Positions 53,372-62,169 of a stretch of DNA of 64,000 nt are shown here, in pieces; positions within the stretch are counted from its first letter, which is position 1; each line of letters starts with the position of its first letter. Origin of the DNA: Pelagicoccus enzymogenes (GTDB lineage Bacteria; Verrucomicrobiota; Verrucomicrobiia; Opitutales; Opitutaceae); contig NZ_JACYFG010000036.1 of NCBI RefSeq assembly GCF_014803405.1, forward strand, positions 248,001 to 312,000, written 5' to 3'. The position numbers and the translations under genes are program-made. The notes beneath the pieces were generated by a model. It was not told the DNA's origin and did not search any database. It worked only from the letters and a program-made list of their open reading frames with translations.

Positions 53372-54124
53372 ATGGCCATGATCCGAACGATTGATGAAGT
53401 CATAACCGAACTGGACGACATCGTTAAAGCTTCTGTTGAGCAGCAGAGTCCGCTCGGCTACTTTGCTGCCCTTTACAAACGCGTCACCGTTTCCGTAAGA
53501 GACGGAATTCGACACGGTGAGTTCGAAGACAACGAGCGTATGGAAAAACTGGATATCATTTTCGCCAGCCGCTACCTTGATGCCTACCGTTCTTTCCATT
53601 CCGGTCAAAACGCGTCCCAATCCTGGCTCGCCGCCTTTTCCTCCTCTTCGAAAAGGCTTATCACCTTGCAGCACCTGCTCCTCGGGATGAATGCCCATAT
53701 CAGTTTGGACCTCGGTATCGCAGCCGCCGAGACAGAACCCCAAAAACCGCTCTCCCTCAAAACAGACTTCCACTCCATAAATCGCGTGCTCGAAAGCCTT
53801 ATCAACGATACGCAAGCTCGCCTCACGCGGATTTTCCGCCCGCTCGGCATTGCCGACCGATTGCTTGGCCCCATCGACGAAAATCTCAGCATTTTCAGCA
53901 TCGCTTACGCTCGCGACAAAGCCTGGACCCAGACACTTGAACTATGCCTTTCTTCCGATGCCCATCGTGAAGACATGATCTCCCGTCGCGACCTCGCGGT
54001 TGCTGCATTCTCACGCTGCATTGCCAATCCTAAGAAGCTCTCAGTAAGGCTAATCCTGCTAGCGATCCGCATCCTCGAACGCGGGGACGTGAGCACTCGT
54101 ATCAAAATTCTAGATACCCAATAG
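53372..54124 (+). CDS. DUF5995-family protein
   Basis: A 250-residue protein that resembles the uncharacterised DUF5995 family by pattern: SPLGYFAALYKRVTVSVRDG, MEKLDIIFASRYLDAYRSFH, WLAAFSSSSKRLITLQHLLL and GMNAHISLDLGIAAAET. The last segment, with Asn, His and Asp in a helix, and the earlier ASRYLDAY suggest a metal or active site, but no activity is known to me. There is no signal peptide. Its end is 6 bp from the end of the convergent SRPBCC-GyrI gene. Confidence 0.72.
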   Translation: MAMIRTIDEVITELDDIVKASVEQQSPLGYFAALYKRVTVSVRDGIRHGEFEDNERMEKLDIIFASRYLDAYRSFHSGQNASQSWLAAFSSSSKRLITLQHLLLGMNAHISLDLGIAAAETEPQKPLSLKTDFHSINRVLESLINDTQARLTRIFRPLGIADRLLGPIDENLSIFSIAYARDKAWTQTLELCLSSDAHREDMISRRDLAVAAFSRCIANPKKLSVRLILLAIRILERGDVSTRIKILDTQ

Positions 54125-54130
54125 CAAAAA

Positions 54131-55051
54131 TTATTTAGCTGGGAAATAGACCTTAGTTAAAAGGGATTCCTCTGGGACTTCGCACGGATCCCCCAGATAC
54201 ATCTCGAAAGGAGAAACGGATTTGTTCATCTCAAAAAGTTTGGCTCGCTGATGCATCATGCCTGCAGCCCAAGCGTTTACGAGGTGACGGTATGGCCCCG
54301 TATGGTGGATCGCATAGGCCTTCAGCGACGGCAGTGCCCCAGTCTCCATACCCTCGGGACAGGTCGCGCCAGCTCCGACCGGAAAAGCTAGGCGATAGCG
54401 CGTCACCCCCTCCGAAACGTTGAAGGTCTCATAGAAACAAACAGGAGCTCCCGCTAGCGCAACTCCTGCATTCTTTAGCTTGGCGGACGCTTCTTGCATG
54501 TCTGCACCCAATCGCTGCGAGATTGCGGCAAGACTGCACTCCCCGCTTACTGAAAAATAGGGAAAGCCTTCTACTTTTTCGAAGCCAGCAAACCTTAGCT
54601 GAGACGGAACTTGTCCGCGTTCGATCTCGTCCTTCAACATCCTCAGTCCCCGGTCATAATCCCTCGATATGCTAGCGACCATCGTCCGCTTCATCCAAAA
54701 AAAGAAAAAAGGAAGGCTACCAGACATGCTCCAGCTCGTAATGGTTTCTTCATTACATTCCCGGAAGCGAAACGACACTGAAGAAACTGACTTGAAGGGC
54801 TTGAGGAAAGTCAACCGGTACCGGATCTCTTCGTCTGGGACCAAATCCCTCACTTCCATCCCGCCTGCTCCGATGATGTCTCCCGACCAGCTGTAGCTGT
54901 TTCCATCATCCGCATATTCGATTTGGCACCCAGGCTCAGCCAAGATCCACGGCGACCAATTTACCCAATTGCGGAAATCTTTGACGTTTGAAAAAACCGA
55001 GGCAGCAGGAGCCTTGATCGCAATGCTTCGTTCGAGACTAAATTTTGGCAT
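54131..55051 (-). CDS. SRPBCC domain fused to GyrI-like effector-binding domain
   Basis: A 306-residue two-domain protein. Residues about 1-145 are an SRPBCC/polyketide-cyclase-like domain (LERSIAIKAPAASVFSNVKD, FRNWVNWSPWI, GMEVRDLVPDEEIRYRLTFL). From about residue 155 a GyrI-like/AraC effector-binding domain follows (PYFSVSGECSLAAISQRLGA, VCFYETFNVSEGVTRYRLAF and the end YLGDPCEVPEESLLTKVYFP). Both folds bind small hydrophobic ligands. There is no DNA-binding domain, so it may be a ligand carrier or small-molecule hydrolase. A putative weak hydrophobic patch (SLPFFFFWMKR) lies between strands. It is monocistronic. Confidence 0.78.
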   Translation of the reverse strand: MPKFSLERSIAIKAPAASVFSNVKDFRNWVNWSPWILAEPGCQIEYADDGNSYSWSGDIIGAGGMEVRDLVPDEEIRYRLTFLKPFKSVSSVSFRFRECNEETITSWSMSGSLPFFFFWMKRTMVASISRDYDRGLRMLKDEIERGQVPSQLRFAGFEKVEGFPYFSVSGECSLAAISQRLGADMQEASAKLKNAGVALAGAPVCFYETFNVSEGVTRYRLAFPVGAGATCPEGMETGALPSLKAYAIHHTGPYRHLVNAWAAGMMHQRAKLFEMNKSVSPFEMYLGDPCEVPEESLLTKVYFPAK

Positions 55052-55210
55052 GGCTAGTCGTGGCGTTAGGAGTTGGAAAAACGCGTGGTCGCACAGGACA
55101 GACCCTAACGCTCCGAAGAAGCATGTAAATAGCCATGAGCTCCATCAGGCGCCTGAAACTCAATTTTAACTGGTATCCGCCCCTCCTAGTTCGAATAAGT
55201 GAGCTTTGAC

Positions 55211-56446
55211 ATGAGAGTATTGATCATAGGCAAGATCTGGCCCGAGCCGACTTCTTCCGCAGCGGGAACCCGCACCCTAGACCTTATTCGCAGCCTCAAG
55301 TTGACCGACTGGGAAATTCACTTCGCCTGCGCCGCGCAACAATCCGAGCACAGCTGCGACCTAGAGGCTACTTTTTCGATTCGAACTCATGACATTGAAT
55401 TGAACGACAGCAGCTTCGACAATTGGGTAGCCAAACTCGCTCCCGATATCGTCATCTTCGACCGCTACATGACAGAGGAGCAATTCGGCTGGCGGGTTGC
55501 GAAGTCCCTCCCAGAGAGCTTGCGCGTCATCGATACCAGCGACCTACACTGCCTTCGCGAAGCGCGCCGCCAAAGCTTGAAAAGCGCTCAACCGCTCTCT
55601 CTTGGCAATCAGGTCGCGCTGCGAGAAATCGCAGCACTCTTGCGCGTCGACCTTTCGCTCATAATCTCTGAGTTCGAAATCGAGACCTTGGCCCAGCACT
55701 TTCCCGTTCCAGCGGAAAACCTCGCCTACTGGCCGTTTGCCCTCCCGAAGCCACCTAAAACGTTTGCGGCCTTCGACGAGCGTAAGGACTTCGTGATGAT
55801 CGGCAGTTTTCTCCACGAGCCAAACTGGGACGCGGTGCAATTCTGCCATCGCGAAATTTGGCCCCTCATCCGCCAAAAACTGCCTCAGGCCCAACTCGAC
55901 ATCTACGGCTCTTACCTACCCGAGAAAGCAAAGCAGCTGCACAGCGAAAAAAGCGGGTTCCGCGTTCTGGGTAGAGCCAGAGATTCAATCCAAACCCTCT
56001 CGAACTATAGAGTTAATCTGGCGCCGCTCCGCTTCGGAGCGGGACTCAAGGGCAAGCTCGCCGACGCCTTTCTCGCGGGAACCCCTAGCATCGCGAGCCC
56101 CATCGCAGTTGAAGGAATGCAAGGGACTCTCGATTGGGGTAGCCTCGTATCCATCGATCCATTACAGTTTAGCGAAACAGCCGCAGAGATCTACGCTTCA
56201 CCCCAAGCCTGGAGCCACGCCCAAACTTGCGGCTTAAAAATCGCCGAGGAACGCTTCCCAGAATCCCATTGGCTCCCCAAACTGCCCGAGATCCTTCAGA
56301 AGGCCCACGATCGCCGCCACGAGACGCGATCCGCAAACTTCGTCGGCCAGCTTCTCAACCATCACCAACATCGCTCCACGGAGTTCATGAGCCGCTGGAT
56401 CGAGGCGAAAAACCGGACCAAAACGCCAGGGACATCAAAGGGCTGA
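55211..56446 (+). CDS. glycosyltransferase, GT-B fold (family 1/4-like)
   Basis: A 411-residue protein starting MRVLIIGKIWPEPTSSAAGT; a GTG four codons upstream is an alternative. The N-terminal half is the acceptor domain (DIVIFDRYMTEEQFGWRVAK). The C-terminal half shows the donor-binding domain: DFVMIGSFLHEPNWDAVQFC, LPQAQLDIYGSYLP, GFRVLGRARDSIQTLSNYRV, NLAPLRFGAGLKGKLADAFL and AGTPSIASPIAVEGM. These segments are usual for GT4-like enzymes that move a sugar from a nucleotide sugar. The acceptor is unknown; it is not in a polysaccharide cluster. Confidence 0.85.
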   Translation: MRVLIIGKIWPEPTSSAAGTRTLDLIRSLKLTDWEIHFACAAQQSEHSCDLEATFSIRTHDIELNDSSFDNWVAKLAPDIVIFDRYMTEEQFGWRVAKSLPESLRVIDTSDLHCLREARRQSLKSAQPLSLGNQVALREIAALLRVDLSLIISEFEIETLAQHFPVPAENLAYWPFALPKPPKTFAAFDERKDFVMIGSFLHEPNWDAVQFCHREIWPLIRQKLPQAQLDIYGSYLPEKAKQLHSEKSGFRVLGRARDSIQTLSNYRVNLAPLRFGAGLKGKLADAFLAGTPSIASPIAVEGMQGTLDWGSLVSIDPLQFSETAAEIYASPQAWSHAQTCGLKIAEERFPESHWLPKLPEILQKAHDRRHETRSANFVGQLLNHHQHRSTEFMSRWIEAKNRTKTPGTSKG

Positions 56447-56607
56447 AAGCCAAGTTCCACTCCATTTTCAATGCTGCATCGCTCGATGATCCTCAGATAT
56501 CAAAGGGCTTATAAATACTCCTGTCTCGTTTTCCAGTCTGGACCCAGCGGAGCTAAAGGTATTTCACCCCTTTCTCCACACGTTTCCGAATTAGCAAGCG
56601 CATTGAA

Positions 56608-58353
56608 ATGATTCCGTTTTCCACACAGTACCGCTGGGCATGGCTGGTTAGCCTCCTTCTCCTCGTTGGATTCTTGACCAACAGCATTAGCAGCTACTTC
56701 GTCTCGAAGCGCAACGTGCGGCAGACCATCGTCGAAACCTCCCTACCGCTCACCTCGGACAACGTCTACTCCGAAATACAGCGAGATCTGCTGCGCCCCG
56801 TTTTCATCTCTTCACTCATGGCGAACGACACCTTCCTCAAGGACTGGACGCTCAAGGGCGAGGCGGACCAAGGTGAAATCACAAAGTACCTGCACGAGCT
56901 GAAGATCCAGTACAACACGGTCAGCAGCTTCTTCGTCTCTGAGAAAACGAGAACTTACTACCACCCACAAGGCATCCTGAAACGAATAGACGAGAACGAT
57001 CCGCGCGACGAATGGTATTTCCGCGTGCGCGACATGCCAGAGGACTACGAAATAAACGTCGACCCGGACCTCGCCAATCAAGATGAGATGACCATCTTCA
57101 TCAACTACCGGGTCAAGGATTACCAAGGCAATTTCATCGGAGCGACCGGCGTCGGCCTTACGGTCAATCGCGTCAACCACCTCATTAGCCGCTACGAAGC
57201 GAAGTACGACCGTCAGATCTATTTTGTGGATACGCAGGGAAAAATTGTCCTGCGCCCTTCCAACAGCCCCTTGCTGAACGAGCCCAAACTGCAAGGCATC
57301 CAAGGCCTCGAGACGAAAGCCGACGCACTGCTCGCCGGTGAAACGGCAAACCTCTCCTACAAGCGGGACGGACGAACCAGATTGCTCAACTGCCGCTTCG
57401 TTCCAGAATTGAGCTGGTTCTTGATAGTCGAGCAAACCGAGGACGCCCAGCTGCAACCGTTTAGGAAAGAACTCTTCATAAACATTCTCATAGCCCTGGT
57501 CACCACAGCGGTGGTCGCATGGATCTTCATCGTCTCCATCAAGCGCCATCACGACCGCCTAGAACGGCGAAACCAAGAGCTCTGCAAAACCAATCAAGAG
57601 ATCGAGCGCCAAAAGACCCGTATCGAGCAATCAGCCGCTTCGCTGGAAAAGGCGAACAACGAATTGTCCAAGCTCAACAAGGAAAAGGACGAATTCATAG
57701 GAATCGTCGCCCACGATTTACGCAACCCGCTCAACGGAATCATGGGGCTATGCGAGGTGATCGACTTTGACGAGGACGATCCGGTCGAATTCATCAATGA
57801 CATATCGGACAGCTCCAAGCGCATGCTCTCTCTCGTTGAGACGCTCCTCGACGTGTCGAGAATCGAGGGACATGACGTAAAGATATGCTCGCAAACCGTG
57901 AGCCCCTCGAGCTTGGTCGAGGACTCATGCTCCTTGTTCAAGGAACATGCAGAACGAAAAAATATCCAGCTTTCGATCAAGGGCGAATCGGCTGAAGACC
58001 TAAGCTTCCGCACGGATCCAGAGTGGTTCTCCATTTGCCTCAACAATTTGATTAGCAACGCGATCAAATATACACCTGAATACGGCAAGATCCAGGTCAG
58101 CACCCAATCGGAGACAGATTACGTTCGTATCTCGATTTCTGATACAGGTCCAGGAATCAGCGAAGAAGACCAACGCAAGCTGTTCGGGAAGTTCGCCCGC
58201 CTTTCCGCCAAACCGACTGGTGGCGAAAGCTCAACCGGACTAGGCCTCTATCTTGTGAAAAGCATGTGCGAACGTTTGGGCGTCGAAATTATCGTTCGTA
58301 GCCAGCTCGGCAAAGGAACCACTTTCACGCTCAAAATCCCGAAAGTCGCCTAA
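56608..58353 (+). CDS. membrane sensor histidine kinase with extracytoplasmic PDC/dCache domain
   Basis: A 581-residue kinase. TM1 is at about 11-30, followed by a periplasmic PDC/dCache-like sensor (about 35-285) with the segments DEWYFRVRDMPEDYEINVDP and TIFINYRVKDYQGNFIGATG, VGLTVN, and TM2 at 290-310 (INILIALVTTAVVAWIFIVS). A coiled coil follows, then the HisKA domain with His369 in VAHDLRNPLNGIMG and the ATPase domain (LNNLISNAIKYTPEYG, DTGPGISEEDQRKLFGKF, STGLGLYLVKSMCERLG). It has no receiver and no adjacent regulator gene, so it is an orphan. The dCache domains often bind small organic acids or amino acids. Confidence 0.92.
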   Translation: MIPFSTQYRWAWLVSLLLLVGFLTNSISSYFVSKRNVRQTIVETSLPLTSDNVYSEIQRDLLRPVFISSLMANDTFLKDWTLKGEADQGEITKYLHELKIQYNTVSSFFVSEKTRTYYHPQGILKRIDENDPRDEWYFRVRDMPEDYEINVDPDLANQDEMTIFINYRVKDYQGNFIGATGVGLTVNRVNHLISRYEAKYDRQIYFVDTQGKIVLRPSNSPLLNEPKLQGIQGLETKADALLAGETANLSYKRDGRTRLLNCRFVPELSWFLIVEQTEDAQLQPFRKELFINILIALVTTAVVAWIFIVSIKRHHDRLERRNQELCKTNQEIERQKTRIEQSAASLEKANNELSKLNKEKDEFIGIVAHDLRNPLNGIMGLCEVIDFDEDDPVEFINDISDSSKRMLSLVETLLDVSRIEGHDVKICSQTVSPSSLVEDSCSLFKEHAERKNIQLSIKGESAEDLSFRTDPEWFSICLNNLISNAIKYTPEYGKIQVSTQSETDYVRISISDTGPGISEEDQRKLFGKFARLSAKPTGGESSTGLGLYLVKSMCERLGVEIIVRSQLGKGTTFTLKIPKVA

Positions 58354-58367
58354 GCGGGCGGTTCAAC

Positions 58368-60773
58368 TCACTGCGCGGAGCTTCCTAGGAGCGTCTCCAG
58401 TTCTTCCATACTCAACTTGGAATCAATCCCTTCGCCCTCTCCGAACAAAGCTGCTGCGAGCTCCGCTTTTTCCTGCTGAATTTTCCGAATCTTCTCCTCT
58501 ACCGTATCCTTGGCAAGGATACGGTAAGCGATCACTTGGTCCTTCTGCCCAATCCGGTGGGCTCGGTCAATCGCCTGAGCCTCGACCGCTGGGTTCCACC
58601 AAGGGTCCAGCAAGACGACGTAAGAGGCTGCAGTAAGCGTCAATCCAGAGCCAGCCGCCTTGAGCGAGAGCAAAAAGACGCTCTCGCCTTGCTCGCTCTG
58701 AAAACGCTCTACAAGCCCTGCCCGATTCTTGCTTTTCCCCGTCAAGCTCAAGTACGAAATCCCTGAGGCTTCGAACTGTTTCTCTACGATCTCCAACATT
58801 CGAACGAACTGACTAAAAACGAGCACCTTATGCCCCTCTGCAACCAGAGGCTCCACTAGGTCCAACAAGGCCTGCACTTTGGCCGACGGCTCCTCCTTTT
58901 CACACCCAGCATCCCCTAACAACTTCGTATCGCAGCATACCTGCCGCAATCGCAGCAACGCTTGCAGGACATTGAAACTGCCCCCTTGCCCACTCGAAGA
59001 TTTCAGAAGGGCTCGAGCATCTGCAAGCTCCTCCTCGTAACGCTCCCTTTGCCAGCCTTCCAATTCGCAGTAAATATCTTTTTCTATCCGATCCGGCAAA
59101 TCCCTGGCCACTTCGCGCTTTAGCCTCCGCAGCAAAAACGGACGCATCCTTCTCCTCAAGTCCACTAGGGCTTCGTCGCCTCGGGCGCTACTGTAATTGA
59201 CCCTGAAAGTCGGCAAGGGGCCCAAGAGTCGAGGCATGGCAAATCGCATAATGCTCCACAAATCCGTTAGGCTATTCTCGATCGGCGTTCCCGTCAGCGC
59301 CAAGCGTTCGCGAGCCCTGAGCCGATATGCAACTTTGCTCGTTTGAGAGCTGGGCGATTTGATATACTGGGCTTCGTCTAGCACCACGGCATCCCACTCC
59401 TCGGCGAGAAACGTTTCCGCATTGATACGAAGTTGCGCGTAGTTTGCGACAACGATGTTCGCATTCCCGATCCCTCCTTGGCTGGCGTGAAAGAGAAGCG
59501 ATTTTAATCCGGTTCCGAACTTCTTTGGCTCCTGTACCCAATTATCGGTTACAGACTTTGGGCAAACAACGAGAGCGCGAAAATCGCCTTTCTTTCGCTC
59601 GGAAAGCCACAGCATCCAAGCAAGGGTCTGCAAGGTCTTTCCCAAGCCCATATCATCTGCCAAAACGCCCCCTAGCTCGAGCTGGCTCAAGCGACACAAG
59701 AAATGGAAGCCATCGCTTTGGTAGGGCCGCAACACTCCCTTTAAGACCGTTGGAGCCGCTGGATTCCCTCGCGCCGCAAGCGACTTGGCTCTGACACGAA
59801 GCTCATTCCAATCCATGCCCTGCAACATGGACTCCGGCAACAAGTCCTCTATCTGGCAGAGGTGAATCCGTTGCGAGTTTCCTCGCTCCGCATCCAATCC
59901 AAGCGCCGAAAGCGCCCCCTGTTCCTCTTGACGCAACGTTCCATCAAGGCGATACCACCCTTTTCCTTCCAATTTGACCAAAGCTCCCTCCGCTTGGCGC
60001 AAGGATTCGATTTCCTCCCCGGAAAAACCACAGCCTTCGATCGCCCAAACGGCACGGGCCTGAAACCAATCTCGATCCGGCGACCTCTCAAGCTCGACAC
60101 GCGCCTGCAGCTTCAAGGCAGGGCGATCCCAATTCCGATCCTCTGTTGCAGCCATGAAGGACGCTGCAGGCGCTTGCGGATTCGTAGGCCAATCGTAATC
60201 CTTCGTCGGTTCGATTCCCTTGTGTTCGAAATAGCGGTGCAACACCCCCGCAAACTCGTCCAGCGTGCGGGGTTGCTCTCTTTGCAAGGCGCGTTTCAGC
60301 TCGCGGATCGGCTCTCGCCCGGAAATGCCAAGCTGCTTCCGGTCCGACACAAGCCCGTAAAGATCCTTTGGATACAGCAGGTTGCCCGAACCTTTCGCCA
60401 ACTTCCAAATCCGCCCCAACTCCACTTCGACCGCAGGCTCTTGCGACTTCGCCCTTATTTCGATTTTGCCCGAAGCTTGACCTCGCCCCACCAAGCGTTC
60501 GCGGGCAGCTCTCGCCAGTGCATAGGCATGAGCGCAATTGAAAAACTCCGGGCAACTGCAACTCCCACTCAAGCCACCCTCCTCGTTCGCCGCAAGACGT
60601 ACCTGAAACGCCCCCTCGCGACGCTCGGTCACGCTCCCGCGAATCAAAGAGCTCCCCAGTACGTCCACCCGAGCCCCGCCCGACTCGTAGAGTTCCGTTC
60701 CCTTCGCAAGGGCCGCAGAATCGACTTGTCCCACAAACTTGGCAAACTGCTGGTCGAAAACGAAAGGATCCAT
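58368..60773 (-). CDS. SNF2-family helicase with N-terminal SWIM zinc finger
   Basis: An 801-residue ATPase from the ATG MDPFVFDQQFAKFVGQVDSA; the frame is open 79 codons further upstream with no family signature. The SWIM zinc finger is Cys72-x-Cys74-x5-Cys80-x-His82 (SCSCPEFFNCAH). After a middle region of about 250 residues comes the SNF2 core: LADDMGLGKTLQTLAWMLWL (Walker A), VVLDEAQYIKSPSSQTSK (DEAQ box), LALTGTPIENSLTDLWSIM, then the C-terminal helicase half with VFSQFVRMLEIVEKQFEASG and the segments LLSLKAAGSGLTLTAASYVV and DRAHRIGQKDQVIAYRIL. It resembles the RapA/HepA-type bacterial SNF2 proteins. Target unknown; monocistronic. Confidence 0.92.
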   Translation of the reverse strand: MDPFVFDQQFAKFVGQVDSAALAKGTELYESGGARVDVLGSSLIRGSVTERREGAFQVRLAANEEGGLSGSCSCPEFFNCAHAYALARAARERLVGRGQASGKIEIRAKSQEPAVEVELGRIWKLAKGSGNLLYPKDLYGLVSDRKQLGISGREPIRELKRALQREQPRTLDEFAGVLHRYFEHKGIEPTKDYDWPTNPQAPAASFMAATEDRNWDRPALKLQARVELERSPDRDWFQARAVWAIEGCGFSGEEIESLRQAEGALVKLEGKGWYRLDGTLRQEEQGALSALGLDAERGNSQRIHLCQIEDLLPESMLQGMDWNELRVRAKSLAARGNPAAPTVLKGVLRPYQSDGFHFLCRLSQLELGGVLADDMGLGKTLQTLAWMLWLSERKKGDFRALVVCPKSVTDNWVQEPKKFGTGLKSLLFHASQGGIGNANIVVANYAQLRINAETFLAEEWDAVVLDEAQYIKSPSSQTSKVAYRLRARERLALTGTPIENSLTDLWSIMRFAMPRLLGPLPTFRVNYSSARGDEALVDLRRRMRPFLLRRLKREVARDLPDRIEKDIYCELEGWQRERYEEELADARALLKSSSGQGGSFNVLQALLRLRQVCCDTKLLGDAGCEKEEPSAKVQALLDLVEPLVAEGHKVLVFSQFVRMLEIVEKQFEASGISYLSLTGKSKNRAGLVERFQSEQGESVFLLSLKAAGSGLTLTAASYVVLLDPWWNPAVEAQAIDRAHRIGQKDQVIAYRILAKDTVEEKIRKIQQEKAELAAALFGEGEGIDSKLSMEELETLLGSSAQ

Positions 60774-60945
60774 CGCCAGAAAACAGACCGTCCCTGCGCC
60801 CTTTGCAATAGCGGGACGCCAAGGCAGGCTCCAGATCGGGTATTCTCCGAGGGTAATATGACCCTTGATTTTTCGTCTTCGGGTACCATGTTTGGGAAAA
60901 ATCAATGACGCACGCCCAACCAGCCGATAGCAGCACAGGTTCTGC

Positions 60946-60969
60946 GTTTCTCCAATTCGAGGGAGAAAC
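60946..60969. promoter_or_regulatory. hairpin in the divergent SNF2/CNNM gap
   Basis: GTTTCTCC (60946-60953) and GGAGAAAC (60962-60969) are perfect inverted arms with an 8-nt loop. They lie in a 295-bp gap between the SNF2 gene (minus) and the CNNM/CBS gene (plus), which otherwise shows no gene. The hairpin could be an operator or part of the SNF2 mRNA leader; the family is unknown. Confidence 0.35.
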
Positions 60970-61068
60970 CGATGAGGAACCCGACTCGCGAAGATCGAAT
61001 AGCTTCCCAAGTCTATCCACGATTAAGCCGGACCCGCAGAGTTCGCGATTTAACTCCCAGCGACGCCA

Positions 61069-62154
61069 ATGATCACGCAGTTCGTGCTCGCCGTCGCCTT
61101 CACGATAGGCGTTTCATTCATATGCTCGATGCTTGAGGCTCTCATTCTGAGCACCACCATCGCCGATATCGAGTCCCTCAAGAAGCGTTGGCCCAAGAAG
61201 GGCGAGCTGCTGGAGCGACACAAAACGGATCTCTCCAACACGATTTCCGCGATCCTTACCCTCAACACGATCGCCAATACCGCCGGATCCACCTTGGTCG
61301 GTTCCCTCGCCATCCAGATCTGGGACAGCACCGTTATCGGTTGGGTAACCGGCCTGCTCACTCTGAGCATCCTGATATTTTCGGAAATCATCCCCAAAAA
61401 TTTGGGTGTGACTTACCGCGTGCAGCTGCAGCCTTGGATCGTGAGCCCGCTCCGGTGGATGAAGATCGCCCTCTGGCCCGCTACCACCCTCACCGACTTC
61501 TCCGTCCGCTTCGTGGTCCGCGAAGAACAAAACAGCGACGACTCCTCGTCGAACGAAGAGGAAATCATCCTGCTCGCCGAAAAAGGCGCCAAGGATGGTA
61601 CCTTGACCAGCAGCGAGTCCAACATGGTGACCAACGCCCTCAAGCTCGACGACGAGATGGTCAGTTCCATCATGACCCCTCGAGTGGTCGTAACCGCCCT
61701 CGAGAAGTCGCTTACCATCGGCGACATCTTCCGCACCTATCCCAACATCCCCTTTGCTCGCCTTCCCGTCTACGACGAAGAAATCGACCAAATAGTAGGC
61801 TTGGTCCGCCGCCGCGACCTGCTCAAGTACGTCGCCGAAGATCAGGACCGGATTCGCTTGGGCGAGATCATGAACGAGGTCCATTTCGTTCCGGAGACCG
61901 TTACCGTCGCCGCCGCCTTACAAAGCATCCTCAAGACTCACCAGCAACTGCTCGTCGTCGTGGACGAGTTCGGTTCGATGGCTGGCGTGGTCACTATGGA
62001 GGACATCATGGAATACATCCTCGGCCGCGAAATCTTCGAAAAGGACGACGTCGCCATCGACATGCGCGAATTCGCCCGCTCCGAAGCCAAAAGCAAAAAC
62101 ACCGACGCAAGCGCCGAACAAGGCAGTAGCAACACGGACGGGGATCCTAAGTGA
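61069..62154 (+). CDS. CNNM/CBS-domain transporter-like protein (CorC/HlyC family)
   Basis: A 361-residue protein. Residues about 1-140 are the CNNM transmembrane domain (TM segments VLAVAFTIGVSFICSMLEAL and VIGWVTGLLTLSILIFSEII, with the conserved SEIIPKNLGVTY). A CBS-domain pair follows (MTPRVVVTALEKSLTIGDIF to RLPVYDEEIDQIVGLVRRRD, then VDEFGSMAGVVTMEDIMEYI). The C-terminal CorC/HlyC domain is missing or reduced to an acidic tail (SEAKSKNTDASAEQGSSN). Homologues are linked to magnesium or cobalt efflux. It precedes the methyltransferase gene by 15 bp. Confidence 0.9.
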   Translation: MITQFVLAVAFTIGVSFICSMLEALILSTTIADIESLKKRWPKKGELLERHKTDLSNTISAILTLNTIANTAGSTLVGSLAIQIWDSTVIGWVTGLLTLSILIFSEIIPKNLGVTYRVQLQPWIVSPLRWMKIALWPATTLTDFSVRFVVREEQNSDDSSSNEEEIILLAEKGAKDGTLTSSESNMVTNALKLDDEMVSSIMTPRVVVTALEKSLTIGDIFRTYPNIPFARLPVYDEEIDQIVGLVRRRDLLKYVAEDQDRIRLGEIMNEVHFVPETVTVAAALQSILKTHQQLLVVVDEFGSMAGVVTMEDIMEYILGREIFEKDDVAIDMREFARSEAKSKNTDASAEQGSSNTDGDPK

Positions 62155-62169
62155 AATTAACTGCCTCCC

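Noticed and set aside
60774-61010. 79-residue N-terminal extension of the SNF2 protein
   Set aside because: Composition is unlike the rest of the protein, and the ATG at 60773 starts just before the SWIM-containing domain.
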